Origin: Enoplolaimus lenunculus
Lineage: Eukaryota > Nematoda > Enoplea > Enoplida > Thoracostomopsidae
Reading direction: 5' to 3'
Length of the DNA: 64,000 bases
Assembly (NCBI GenBank): GCA_030248215.1
Contig: JASANG010003629.1
Location: forward strand, 338,700 to 402,699
Positions 54,615 to 64,000 of the stretch are shown here, piece after piece (positions within the stretch are counted from its first letter, which is position 1; every line of letters starts with the position of its first letter). A program made the position numbers and the translations under genes. The notes under the pieces are model-generated. The model saw only the letters and a list, made by a program, of their open reading frames with translations, was not told the DNA's origin and did not search any database.

Positions 54615-55839
54615 TACAATTCGCTGCTAATATTAAACAAATCTGATGGCGGACAAAGATTCAGAGCATAAAATATCCATTTCAGTTTGCTTAGAAATAT
54701 TTTTGCCGGACCAACTGACTCTTGCGAATCGCTGTATATTCTTTGTAACATTTCTGGTTTCCTAAAAAATCTAAGTCTCCAGATTAAGACATAAGTTTCT
54801 AGAATTTAAGAAAATATTCCTTGAATATCAGAAAACGTCTTTTGTGTGTAGTACAAAACTTCAGTTTGGGATCTTTGTGAGCGTATTTTGTCTTGGAGTC
54901 GTGTGGAAAAGCTCGTTGCCAGGATTTAGGATGAATTTTGAAGAATTCTCGTGCGAAGCGAGCGAGAAGCTATACATTTTTTCAGTATTAAATCCTTGTG
55001 CAAGAGTTTTAAAACGTTTATTTATTCATAAAGCTGACAGCTTGGTCATATTCACCAAACCGGAATCTCGTACGGTCAAGAACTTGTGTAACTGTGAAGC
55101 TTTGTACAATTTTTACTATCTTTAGTTTTGAGCTAATTATGTTGGGGAATTTGACTATAAAGTTCTCATTTGAACAGCACCGCAGCTAAAACTTTTCAAA
55201 AATTAAAAAATTAACTTCGCGAGCGAAGCGAGCGAGAAGCTAAGTGTAATTGTTTGTAAATTATTACGCACAACTGATAGCGAATTGGGGGGCGGGCCCC
55301 CCAGCCCCTCGGTACGCCCATGGTACCCGACACATTTTATATTGAATTTTGTTCGAATTCAGCGATTTGTTGATCAATTTAATACCAACTCATCATTTGG
55401 GGACCAAGCACCCACCGGATCATTTTATCTACTCGCCTGATTTAAAATTAACTTTTACCTTTGGTACAACTTCGAAAAGCTCTGTTAAGACAACACCAGA
55501 TGCGTTTGACGTTGCCAAAACAGACTGCTTGAAAGTATTTAGAAAACACACGTCGCAGGCACGAAGTCAAAGCGGACCACGGGGAGGCGCGAAGCCAAAC
55601 GGGGCCCCTCAGTGTGGTCTGCCTCGCCATCGCAGGAAAAAATTGACATAAAAATGTTAGCCTTTCTTGCAAGCCAGGCGCAGTTATCTCTTTGGCACTC
55701 CTGCAATTTTTTAGCTGCCTCTACCATGTTAACTTGGCTGCAGGCTTGACATATAGACGCACAATAGTTTCTTTGACAATTTGTAAAAGAAGTAGGCAAA
55801 GCCGGTAAACAACAGGATACAACCGGAGTTCTGCCTCCG

Positions 55840-56160
55840 TCCGCGGCTCCGGTACAACTTTTGCCGGAGGTTCCGGCAACTTCGGTAGTAAAATTTTGCA
55901 TAATTTTCCTAAATTTATCTGTTTAGCGCGTTTCGATTGACTTTTGTCACAATTTTCATGAAAGAATTGCCGAAATTTGGCAGAAAATTAGCGCGAAACC
56001 AAACAACTTAACAACATTTTTGCAGATATTGGCTGAATTGAACTAATTAACGATCATTTTTACTACTTAATTTCGCCTCACTTGTGGCTCCGGCTCCGGC
56101 AAGTTTCGTTGACCTCCGGCTTCGGCTCCGGTATTTTTCACATCCAATTACCCCTGGTAA
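55840..56160. mobile_element. GGCTCCGG-type element
   Basis: It shares GGCTCCGG end words and the core words TTTCGATTGACTTTTGTCAC and AAACCAAACAACTTAACAAC with 6305-6605. Confidence 0.65.
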
Positions 56161-56543
56161 ACAACTATACTAAAACTGTAGAAAAGTTTTAAATACGTAT
56201 TTAAGTATGACAAAAATCTACTAAATGTTCGTCTATGGCAGGCTACAGATGAAATGCCAAATTGAAGTTAATATGTGAATCCATAATGGTAATTAAAAAT
56301 GGGTATCACGACAAATCGCCGCCCGGCAGCTTGTCGCCTTACAACCTCCAATTCCCAATGCAACTGACTCGACAATTCGTCGAACATCGTCATGCTTCAG
56401 CTTAGGCTTAGGATTACGCATACGATTATGCTTAGATTTTAGTCAAAGGCTTTAGAACACTGTTGGGCGACATGTTGTCGGGCGTCGAATTGTCGTAGTT
56501 TCTTAATATATCCCTGCGCAAATCATTTGAACTTACGAATATA

Positions 56544-56865
56544 GGCCAATGTAAAGAACAGGGGCAGAAGAGTATTATAAGCATATTGCTATGCCTAAGC
56601 CTAGGCCTATACCTGAACCTAAGCGTAAAAATGAGCATATTCCTAAGCCTAAGCCTAAGCCTAAACGTAAACCTAAGCGTAAAAATGAGCATATTCCTAA
56701 GCCTAAGCCTAAACCTAAACCTAAACCTAAGCGTAAAAATGAGCATTATTCCTAAGCCTAAGCCAAAGCCTAATCCAAAGCCAAACAAAAAAATTAGTCT
56801 AAAGCTTAAGCAAACTTTTTTCTAGTTCTACAAAAAATGTTCTGCCCCTGATCTTAACTTTGGCC
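56544..56865. mobile_element. Family A MITE with extended CCTAAG array and 8-bp duplication
   Basis: GGCCAATGTAAAGAACAGGG to CCTGATCTTAACTTTGGCC, flanked by CGAATATA (56536-56543) and CGAATATT (56866-56873). The internal module GCGTAAAAATGAGCATATTC is repeated three times, so this copy is longer than the others. Confidence 0.9.
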
Positions 56866-57429
56866 CGAATATTCAATGTTTACAAAGTTGTTATAGCACA
56901 GCGAATCAAAATTTCATCTTTTGGCAGAACTTTAGTGTGAGGCAGACTTTAGGCTTAACTTAATTTTGGAAGGAGACAATGTACATGTTTACAAGTGCTT
57001 GTTGGCAATATTGTTGGCAAAGTGGTATATTAAAAAATAAAATCCTTCGAAGTTTAATGAGCCCCCCATTAATGAGATGGACTGTTGAAGGCAAGTATAT
57101 AAAACAAAGAAAAAATAAAATAAAATTCACGTTCTGATCCTCATAATGGCTGTAAGTATTTCTAAGTTAAGCAGTACCATATACAGCCTTTTACGCAAAA
57201 TCTCATTGCGGATGCGGGGGGTACTAGAACTCAACGACGTACAGATTATATCGAAAATACACAGGATGCGCATCTCTTGCTTTGAAATATAGGCCTCTAG
57301 AGGTGGGTCGTAGAAATTTGACGGTTGGCATGCCAAAAATTGAATCATAAATTCTCTGTAGAGAGTAGCTGAGAGCTTGGCCGACCCTATTGTTACGAAC
57401 CCCTCAAATAACAAAAACTAAATTCAGTA

Positions 57430-57805
57430 GCAGCGGCGGATCCAAATGTTTCCGCCGGATTTGGCGGGCTGGCAAATGTTATGAAACGCAATTTTTTATT
57501 GTTTGCAATATACGTGCCACTATTTCCTGAGACGGGTAAAATTGTAATGCCAATGCATAAATCAGGGCTGGAATATTAGTATAAACATATTCCTAAGCCT
57601 AAGCCTAAGCCTAAGCGTAAGAATGAGCCCATACCTAAGCCTAAGCCTAAGCCTAAACCTGAGCTTAAGCCCAGAAAGCGCTCCGGCCCTATTCGATACA
57701 TGGACCAATTGTAAAGTAGTAACCTCACCATTTTATCGCGAAAAATTTTCTGACAGGGGAGATACTGCCGCCGCCCCGCACTTCTCTGGATCCGCTAATG
57801 CCCGT
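57430..57805. mobile_element. GGATCC-type element (family L) split by family A
   Basis: AGCAGCGGCGGATCCAAATG and CTTCTCTGGATCCGCTAATG are inverted ends. The interior is interrupted at 57548-57706. Confidence 0.75.
57548..57706. mobile_element. Family A MITE with AATTGTAA target duplication
   Basis: TGCCAATGCATAAATCAGGG to CGATACATGGACC. The host element's AATTGTAA is duplicated at 57540-57547 and 57707-57714, which fixes both ends exactly. Confidence 0.9.
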
Positions 57806-58058
57806 GAGCTTATAGATCATAAGTAAAACAGCATTAAAGTTCATCTCAAACATGTACTTTCGCAATCCCCAATAGTTTCTGCCCGCCTGGCGCCAGACAT
57901 CATAATCCAACCACAGTTTAATTCAACTGGGAATTTGTATATATTCTACAACACTCTTAGAGCAAATAAGAAGATATTATATTGACACATTCAAGCTTTG
58001 AATTCGCAATTAGGCGCCTCTAAATTACAAAGCCATCGAGATGAGCTATAAACGAGAC

Positions 58059-58241
58059 GGCCAATATTACTTTAAGGGGCGTAACAGTAGATTAAGCGCA
58101 TTCCTAAGCCTAAACCTAAGCCTAAGCGTTGAAAATTGTGTTCCTAAGCCTAAGTCTAAGCAAAAAACGTAATCTAGAATCTAAACCTACTCTTTTATGA
58201 ACCCACCAGAAACCTGGACGCCCTTTAAAGTAACATGGGCC
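58059..58241. mobile_element. Family B MITE with AACGAGAC target duplication
   Basis: GGCCAATATTACTTTAAGGG to AAAGTAACATGGGCC. The duplication AACGAGAC is perfect (58051-58058, 58242-58249). Confidence 0.92.
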
Positions 58242-58446
58242 AACGAGACGAACGTTAGTATTAGTTTTGAAAGACCTTAAATAGAACTAGTAGCCGTATG
58301 GTTGCACACACATATGTGCAACTTTATAAAAGTACTGGGATTTCAAACAAACGCTTTCACAAAACGTATGCAATATCAAACTGTAAAGGCTACATGAATG
58401 CAATCGACTTTTTACACTTGCAAATTTCTTTACTGCTGAGTTAGAA

Positions 58447-58491
58447 CGATATCCAAAATACGTATATCGGGCGTTCCAGCTTTAATAATAT
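58447..58491. repeat. Dispersed motif J
   Basis: ATATCCAAAATACGTATATC then GGGCGTTCCAGCTTTAATAA. Immediately followed by a family A copy. Confidence 0.65.
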
Positions 58492-58493
58492 TG

Positions 58494-58646
58494 ATCCATG
58501 TAAAATTTCAGGCGCGAAACGTTTTTCTGTGGAACTAAAAAAGAGTACGCTTAAGCTTTAGAGTCATTTTTGCTTGGATTAGGCTTACGCTTAGGCTCAG
58601 GAATATGCTTGCAATAGTGTTCCGCTCATGTTCTTTACATTGGTCA
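58494..58646. mobile_element. Family A MITE, CTTAGG orientation, short
   Basis: GATCCATGTAAAATTTCAGG to ATGTTCTTTACATTGGTC. Confidence 0.8.
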
Positions 58647-58823
58647 TAATATTGGTAAGTTTAAATAGATCTGTAAAAGCCGTGGTTAAGCTTGGCAAAT
58701 AGATATTCATAGTTAATTATGAAACCGTTGTATTCAGTTTCAGGTATTTAGAGCCCAATCATTCTAGTTATGATAGCCATTTTCTCCGGTTTAAGTTCGT
58801 TACACTAAGAATATACATTTTAG

Positions 58824-59306
58824 CAGGGTTCCAATCGGAAGTAAATTTTGTCGGAACCAGAATCAGAATCGGAATCGGAATTTAAGTTTTAGTAACTATT
58901 TCAAAAACTAAAGTGTATGACTGTTGATTTTTTGTTGCAGTAGGTATGTTTGTCTGTATTATGCAGTTTCAGTAAAAACTGCTTGTATAGCTGAGTGTAT
59001 TAGCGATCTATTAACCTGTAAAATTATGATATTAATGGAGGCCTGCCAGTTCTAAGGACAGCCTTTTCAATGGCAGTCACATGTTGACAATCAGCGAAAT
59101 AATTTACTCTGCTACTGAGAATACTTACTAAACAAAAACAAACAGATTTGCAAACAAACGAAAACATAGGCAAAATTTAAGTTCAATCAGCTTAAAAACT
59201 AATAACCGAAAAATCGGAATTCCGGCATCGGAATAGAAGCCAGACGGAACCGGAACCCAAATTTTTTCGGAATTTTAGCCGGAATCGGAATTCCGTTGGA
59301 ACCCTG
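58824..59306. mobile_element. hAT-like MITE with CAGGGTTCCAA ends
   Basis: CAGGGTTCCAATCGGAA and TTCCGTTGGAACCCTG are inverted ends. Flanks CATTTTAG and TATTTTAG match at 7 of 8 bases. GGAATCGGAATCGG repeats lie inside both ends. Same superfamily type as 9205-9583. Confidence 0.85.
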
Positions 59307-60368
59307 TATTTTAGAGTTGAGTTTGTTGTTACGAATACAGGTAACGTTATACTTTGAATGAATCAAGTTCTGTACCGAAGTTAGGTCCAAAAGGTATTTG
59401 CGCGGTCTCAACGAAATTGATGTTTATGGTCTGATTAGTAACTTTGAACACCATCAATTTACAGACTATAGTTAAGGAAATAGATTCCTATTGATTCAGA
59501 CCCAAATTATAAACCCCTGACCCTTTACGACCCCCCTTCCGCGGGTTTCTCAGTATTTCGTCACAACGCTTAGACTAAGAATTAGGTTAATTCGTAAATC
59601 GCCTTGGCTTAAGCTTAGGCTAGTTTCAGCTCAGGTTTGTCGACGAAAAACGTACAAATGCTTTAAAGCTGACTATTATATTAAAGAATCAAACCATTTA
59701 TAAGATTAGTTACCGTAGAAATTTTCTGTATGAGCGTCCAGCGTCTATAAAAGATGCGTCAGAATAAATCGTAGGTTGAACCCTCATTTCCTTGAACGAA
59801 GATGAAAATCTTGAAGGGGGAAAGATTGAAAATTTGGTTATACTTACAGCGAACAATTGTCTGTAATTGTTTTATACAAATTTGCTTTCCAAAACATGGC
59901 CCAAATTCGAATAATGACGTATTTGTAACACTCAACAATATCCCTTGTAAGCTAAGTTTGAAGTATTATCTTGCAATAACTCTATTCTGTTGGCAGGGCC
60001 GTAGTCAGGATATTGCGAAATGAGAATGGTTAATTTCTGTATAAATTTCAGCTGTGTGCTGTGGTTCCAACTGAAAATATTCTTACAATCCCTGCATAAA
60101 TCGCAATTGAGAGGGGGGCGGTTAAGTAATTTTGCTAAACCCCCCTTCCTGGCAACGTCACTGGCTTCTGGTTTGTGATTAATCATCGAATTGTGAGATA
60201 AATTTGGAACAGATTGTTTGAAAGCAAATTGAAACAAATTCAACTAGAAAATTACTACCTCCATGCGCTGTAAACCATTCAACTCACGAACTGTAGCCCT
60301 CAATTAAACGCAAATCTAATAGCTAAGTGATTAATAGTTAAATATTATAAATTGATCGCATTAGCTTC

Positions 60369-60550
60369 CCATGTTTACTTTAAAGGGCGTCCAGGTTTCT
60401 GGTGGGTCTATTAAAAAAGTAATTTTCGATTCCAGATTATATTTTTTGCTTAGGCTTAGGCTCAGGAACACATTTTTGCAACGCTTAGGCTTTAGGTTAG
60501 GAATATAACGCTTAATGTACCGTTATGCCCCTAAAAGTAACATTTGCCGC
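60369..60550. mobile_element. Family B MITE, CTTAGG orientation
   Basis: CCCATGTTTACTTTAAAGGG to CCTAAAAGTAACATTTGCC. Confidence 0.85.
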
Positions 60551-60615
60551 ATTATCTATGGTCTCTATTAATGATGAGCACGTCAGAGATGATTGCGGTG
60601 TACCATGTTGGAAAC

Positions 60616-60861
60616 GACCAATGTTACTTTTAGGAGCGTAACAGTATATTAATATTATGCGTATTCCTAAGCCTAAGCCTAAGCGAACGTGTTGAAAAAC
60701 TGTGTTCCTAAACCTAAACCTAAGCCTAAGCGTTGCACAAAACGAGTTCCTAAGCCTATGCCTAAACTTAAGCCTACGCCTAAGCAAACAAATGTAATCT
60801 AGAATCTAAACCTACTCTTTTATAGACCCACCAAAAACCTGGACGCCCCTTAAAGTAACAT
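60616..60861. mobile_element. Family B MITE, CCTAAG orientation
   Basis: GACCAATGTTACTTTTAGGA to CCTTAAAGTAACATGATC. It has three hexamer runs separated by GCGTTGCACAAAACGAG-type spacers. Confidence 0.85.
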
Positions 60862-60966
60862 GATCATTGCAAACTGACAAATCGTAAATCTGGCAAGTAC
60901 AGCATTTGCAATTTCAATGATTTAAAACATGACGTAAAATTTCCGTTTCAAGCTTTGTCCAAACAG

Positions 60967-61131
60967 ACCCATAGCCAGTAGCTCACTTTGCTAGTGGAGT
61001 GCTAAAAATTTGTCAGGAGGGGCATACAAGGGTTTTCGTTGACTTCAAGTAAGACAATACATTTTCTAGAGGGGGTCAAAAGTGTCCATGGGTCATAGCC
61101 CACCTGGCCCTCCATTGGCTACGACCCCGTG
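60967..61131. mobile_element. CCGTAGCC element (family D)
   Basis: AGACCCATAGCCAGTAGCTC to CATTGGCTACGACCCC. Confidence 0.8.
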
Positions 61132-61640
61132 TCCAATTCAGAAATAAATCACAATTCTAACGATTCCAACAAGGTGGTCAAAAGAAAATGCTTTTGAGAA
61201 TCCGTCACAAAGCACACCGGTAACATATACATATACTAGGGTATTGGTGCTTATAGTACCAGGTTCCGGTATGGACACTGTCCACGCTCCAACGACATAT
61301 CCAGGGATGGATAGCGATAAACCAACCCCTGTATGATTTTTGTTCAACAATTTTTATTACTATTTTTCAGTTGGTAAACCAAGTAACTTTATGACTAAAT
61401 TTTTTTAGAGCCAACCCCTCCTTTCCAAAACTGTGCGTACCATCTGCCCGGCTTCTAGCGCTGGTATTGAGACAAACGGTTTTGCCTAAACGTAACACAG
61501 TGGTTCTTTATGTTCCAGCTGGGCTGCTATGAATGTGGCTTAATGGTTGGTTAACGTAAACTAAATAGCGTTTCAGATGAGTTGTAACCAAGGCATGTAA
61601 GATTTAAACATTTGGTCTCTTTGTACTTTGTATATATATT

Positions 61641-62081
61641 GCAGTGACCAGAATAAGAGCGGGGACTGATATGTATTTGGCCTCTCCAGAGGGAACCCCT
61701 TTGTTAATCGGTTACGGACAGTTATTTATTTTAACCCGGCCACCGCCGCCCTTCGTTACTGATTATATCCGGTATTGCAACAATCCGTTGAATGAAACGT
61801 TTTTTGTATTGTGTCAATAGCTTGAGCGATAATGCAAGGTTATAGTTAGGAATGTACTTTGAAAACTTAAGTATGCGTAAAAATTTCGAACTCAACTTTA
61901 TTTGGCCCTAAAGTCATTTATTCACTACAATTAGGAATAAGTGACATTTATGGGCTCTAATTAGGGTTTAGGGACTCTATCCGATTACGGAATCTTATTA
62001 GGGATAAGGACTCCTATTGATTGGGACCCAAAATGGGGACCTACACCTCTTATTACCCCCTCTTATTCGGGTCTCTACAGT
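61641..62081. mobile_element. GACCCGAATAA element (family E), near full length
   Basis: ATTGCAGTGACCAGAATAAG and TCTTATTCGGGTCTCTACAG are inverted ends of about 440 bp. This is the best copy for defining the family. Confidence 0.8.
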
Positions 62082-62083
62082 AT

Positions 62084-62140
62084 TGTATTATATATTTTAT
62101 ATTATATATGTATATATATTTTATTTATTTATATATGATA
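62084..62140. repeat. TA-rich microsatellite
   Basis: TATTATATATTTTATATTAT then TATTTATTTATATATGATAT. Confidence 0.9.
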
Positions 62141-62292
62141 TGAAGCAAAATGTGTGCTCTACACTCAGGTGCATGTGATTGATTTCTTCCTAACAATTCG
62201 ATCCTGATAGTTAGTATCTATAGAATTCGTCGCACCCAGAAAAATCTATGTCCGATAAATTTGTCGCAATATCTCCAAGGCAAAATAATATA

Positions 62293-62439
62293 CACTGTAA
62301 AAAATGGGGAGTCAAATTGACTCTCTCGGAAACAGGCTTTTCCTGACTACACAAACTGAGTCAAAATTCGACTCAGTTTATGTAGTCTGGAAAAGCCTGT
62401 TCCCGAGACAGTCAATTTGACTCTCCATTTTTTACAGTG
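62293..62439. mobile_element. GAGTC palindromic MITE with TA target duplication (family F)
   Basis: CACTGTAAAAAATGGGGAGT and CTCCATTTTTTACAGTG are perfect inverted ends flanked by TA. The whole element, about 147 bp, is close to one perfect palindrome. It looks like the youngest copy of its family here. Confidence 0.9.
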
Positions 62440-62657
62440 TAGTCGCTGCTCATAAATTTGCTCGCAAAATCCGCTTACATTTCATTTTTTCATTTTAATT
62501 TTAAGAAATATTGGCAGCAGTTTTAATCTTTCTACAACTTTAAATATACTCATGTGAATTTAACTACAAACATACTTAATAGCATCGCTTGTGAAACAAG
62601 TTAAATAACAGTGAAACTGAAAATTGACTTAAACCAATCCAAAAAAACTAAGAACAC

Positions 62658-62822
62658 ATGGGCTAATGTATACAACAGGGCTGTATCAGTAGTACAAGCA
62701 CGTTTTAAGCCTAAACCTAAACTTGAGTGCAATAATTAGTTTATACTTAAGCCAAAGCCTAAGCAAAAAATATCTAAATCTTAAGCTTACTTTATGACGA
62801 TTCCGCTGGAAAACGTTGCGTT
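62658..62822. mobile_element. Family A MITE, CCTAAG orientation, worn
   Basis: TGGGCTAATGTATACAACAG to ATTCCGCTGGAAAACGTTG. The right end is lost. Confidence 0.7.
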
Positions 62823-63191
62823 GAAACGATGGAAAACAACGTAACTTTTGACCAGTGACAGATTTTTGATTTTTTGACTGTAAAAGATTAACGTTGAATT
62901 GTGTGTTTTAAATACAACAGTGCTTGCACTATAAGCAGTCGAGTTGTAGCGACCGAAAAGCCAAACGTTATTTTGTATATTCAATTATAACGCAACAAAT
63001 TTAGCCTGGTCTTTGGTGCTGTTCGGAATCAATTCTGAAATCCCGCAAAAATTGTTTATGCTCGTTGAGTTTTACTACACATTGGTCAACAAAGTTGAAA
63101 TAATGCAAATCAAGATTAGTGCAAACTCTGTCGTTGATTGAAAATCCGGCCAGTAGGAAATAGAGGATTTTCATTGTCGTCCATGCTCATG

Positions 63192-63402
63192 TTAGGGTTG
63201 CTGTATACTGCGCATCCGGTGCCGTCCGTCACCGTGCATTACCCGCATGGCGCCGTGGACGGACAGCGCCGTACGGGTGACGGATTGTGACGCACGATAC
63301 CGTGCGCATGACGGACGGAGCCGGAACGGGTGACGGATTGTGACGCACGATACCGTACGCGTGACGGACGGCGCCGGAAAGTACCTATAGCGCAACCTTT
63401 AG
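63192..63402. mobile_element. GC-rich palindromic element (family K)
   Basis: TTAGGGTTGCTGTATACTGC and TACCTATAGCGCAACCTTTA are inverted ends. The inside repeats GGGTGACGGATTGTGACGCA and CGATACCGTNCGC twice. Confidence 0.7.
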
Positions 63403-63439
63403 TTTTAAAATCATCTGGTTTTCACGCACTCTGACAGAG

Positions 63440-63560
63440 TAGGCTAATACTTTATAGACTATTTTTGTTTAGGCTAATGATTAGGCTTAGTTGTAGGCTT
63501 ATCTTTACGTTGGAACTTAAACATAGGATTAAGAATAATGCTTAGCGTACGGTTACGGCA
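63440..63560. mobile_element. Worn CTTAGG-bearing element
   Basis: AGAGTAGGCTAATACTTTATAG with GGCTTAGTTGTAGGCTTATC and GCGTACGGTTACGGC recalls family B. The ends are not clear. Confidence 0.5.
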
Positions 63561-63629
63561 TGAAATATTAATGTTTATTCGAAACTTATGGATATTTTCA
63601 TCAATTTTCACTCGCTACAGTATTCCAAC

Positions 63630-63789
63630 CAGGCCCCCAGCCAGCTTACCTTGCTAGGGGAGATAAAAAATTTTCAGGAGGGTCAATTAAAGGTTTGCAA
63701 TGACTTACAAGCAAGGTTGAAAATCTAGATGAGGCCAAAATTTTCCGAGGAAGGAGGCTGAGACCCCCTCTTCCTTGGCTACGGGCCCG
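63630..63789. mobile_element. CCGTAGCC element (family D)
   Basis: CCAGGCCCCCAGCCAGCTTA to CCTTGGCTACGGGCCCG, with CAATGACTTACAAGCAAGG inside. Confidence 0.8.
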
Positions 63790-64000
63790 ATTTCATCACA
63801 ATGTTAATTGCAAAAAAGCACTTAAGTCGTGTTTCATATTCATTTTCCTCTATTACACATACAATTCTATTGCATTACTAAATAAATTCATTAATGAAGC
63901 GAACGATAAGCCAAATGCAATTTTTGTACACAATCTTAAGATTAATACAAAATTCGGTTTTGATTCCCGTTGAAACGCGTTGTCTAATACGGCTCTCATA

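Larger units (their letters stand above)
52344..64000. other. Upstream flank, element-rich, no supported gene
   Basis: It should contain the promoter of the receptor, which I cannot place. All longer open frames here are repeat-derived or lack motifs and splice support. Stretches 53040-53980, 54620-55840 and 59320-60360 hold nothing I can name beyond short dispersed words. Confidence 0.55.

Noticed and set aside
54393-55125. + strand frames of 92 and 93 codons
   Set aside because: The first overlaps a family D element and the second contains the dispersed GCGAGCG word. No homology recognised.
55448-55901. Cys-rich - strand frame of 120 codons
   Set aside because: Part of it lies in a GGCTCCGG element and the rest shows no family pattern.
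1-64000. Retrovirus-like or Polinton-like element with coding genes
   Set aside because: No reverse transcriptase, integrase, capsid, envelope or polymerase motif was seen on either strand. Only one doubtful solo LTR-like stretch is noted at 50742-51363.
1-64000. CRISPR arrays, bacterial operons or ribosome binding sites
   Set aside because: The DNA is eukaryotic with spliced genes. The tandem repeats lack spacer structure.

Overview
The window looks like an intron-rich, AT-rich animal genome. A tunicate or another invertebrate deuterostome fits best, but that is an inference: it rests on the invertebrate-type latrophilin layout, on short TTTTAG/TTTCAG acceptors and on heavy loading with small DNA transposons. 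No species is claimed. No rRNA gene, CRISPR array, reverse transcriptase or transposase gene was recognised.

Two genes lie on the + strand at the left. Positions 1027-3649 hold the last seven coding exons of a nicotinamide/nicotinate mononucleotide adenylyltransferase (NMNAT); its first exon, with the nucleotide-binding GxFxPxxxxH motif, lies before the window. Just downstream, 4203-8896 is a four-exon gene for a protein of about 298 residues that I do not recognise. Its 5' leader begins at a strong AG acceptor (4161-4163).

The centre is one very large - strand gene, 52343 down to 11049 (41 kb), converging on the + strand pair. I reassembled 18 coding exons with consistent phases (4485 nt, 1494 residues). 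The order is signal peptide, rhamnose-binding/SUEL lectin domain, Ser/Thr stalk, HormR domain, GAIN domain with GPS, seven membrane segments, and a 600-residue cytoplasmic tail with a polyglutamine tract of about 54 Gln, ending in a PDZ ligand (TSFI). This is the latrophilin (ADGRL/CIRL) architecture without the vertebrate olfactomedin domain. The GPS keeps its cysteines and tryptophans but has KFG where the cleaved HL/T tripeptide should be, so this receptor should not self-cleave.

The introns (including a 16.6 kb first intron, 35722-52297) and the 52.4-64 kb flank are filled with short non-autonomous elements. The most striking are two families (A and B) with GGCC-type ends and 8-bp target duplications; both carry internal runs of the hexamer CCTAAG/CTTAGG, the TTAGGC repeat. 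Others include hAT-like CAGGG elements, TA-flanked GAGTC palindromes, CCGTAGCC elements, GACCCGAATAA elements, large foldbacks, and tRNA-like SINEs whose ends form inverted repeats. Nested insertions give a relative order for several of them. The region right of 52.4 kb shows no gene I can support.
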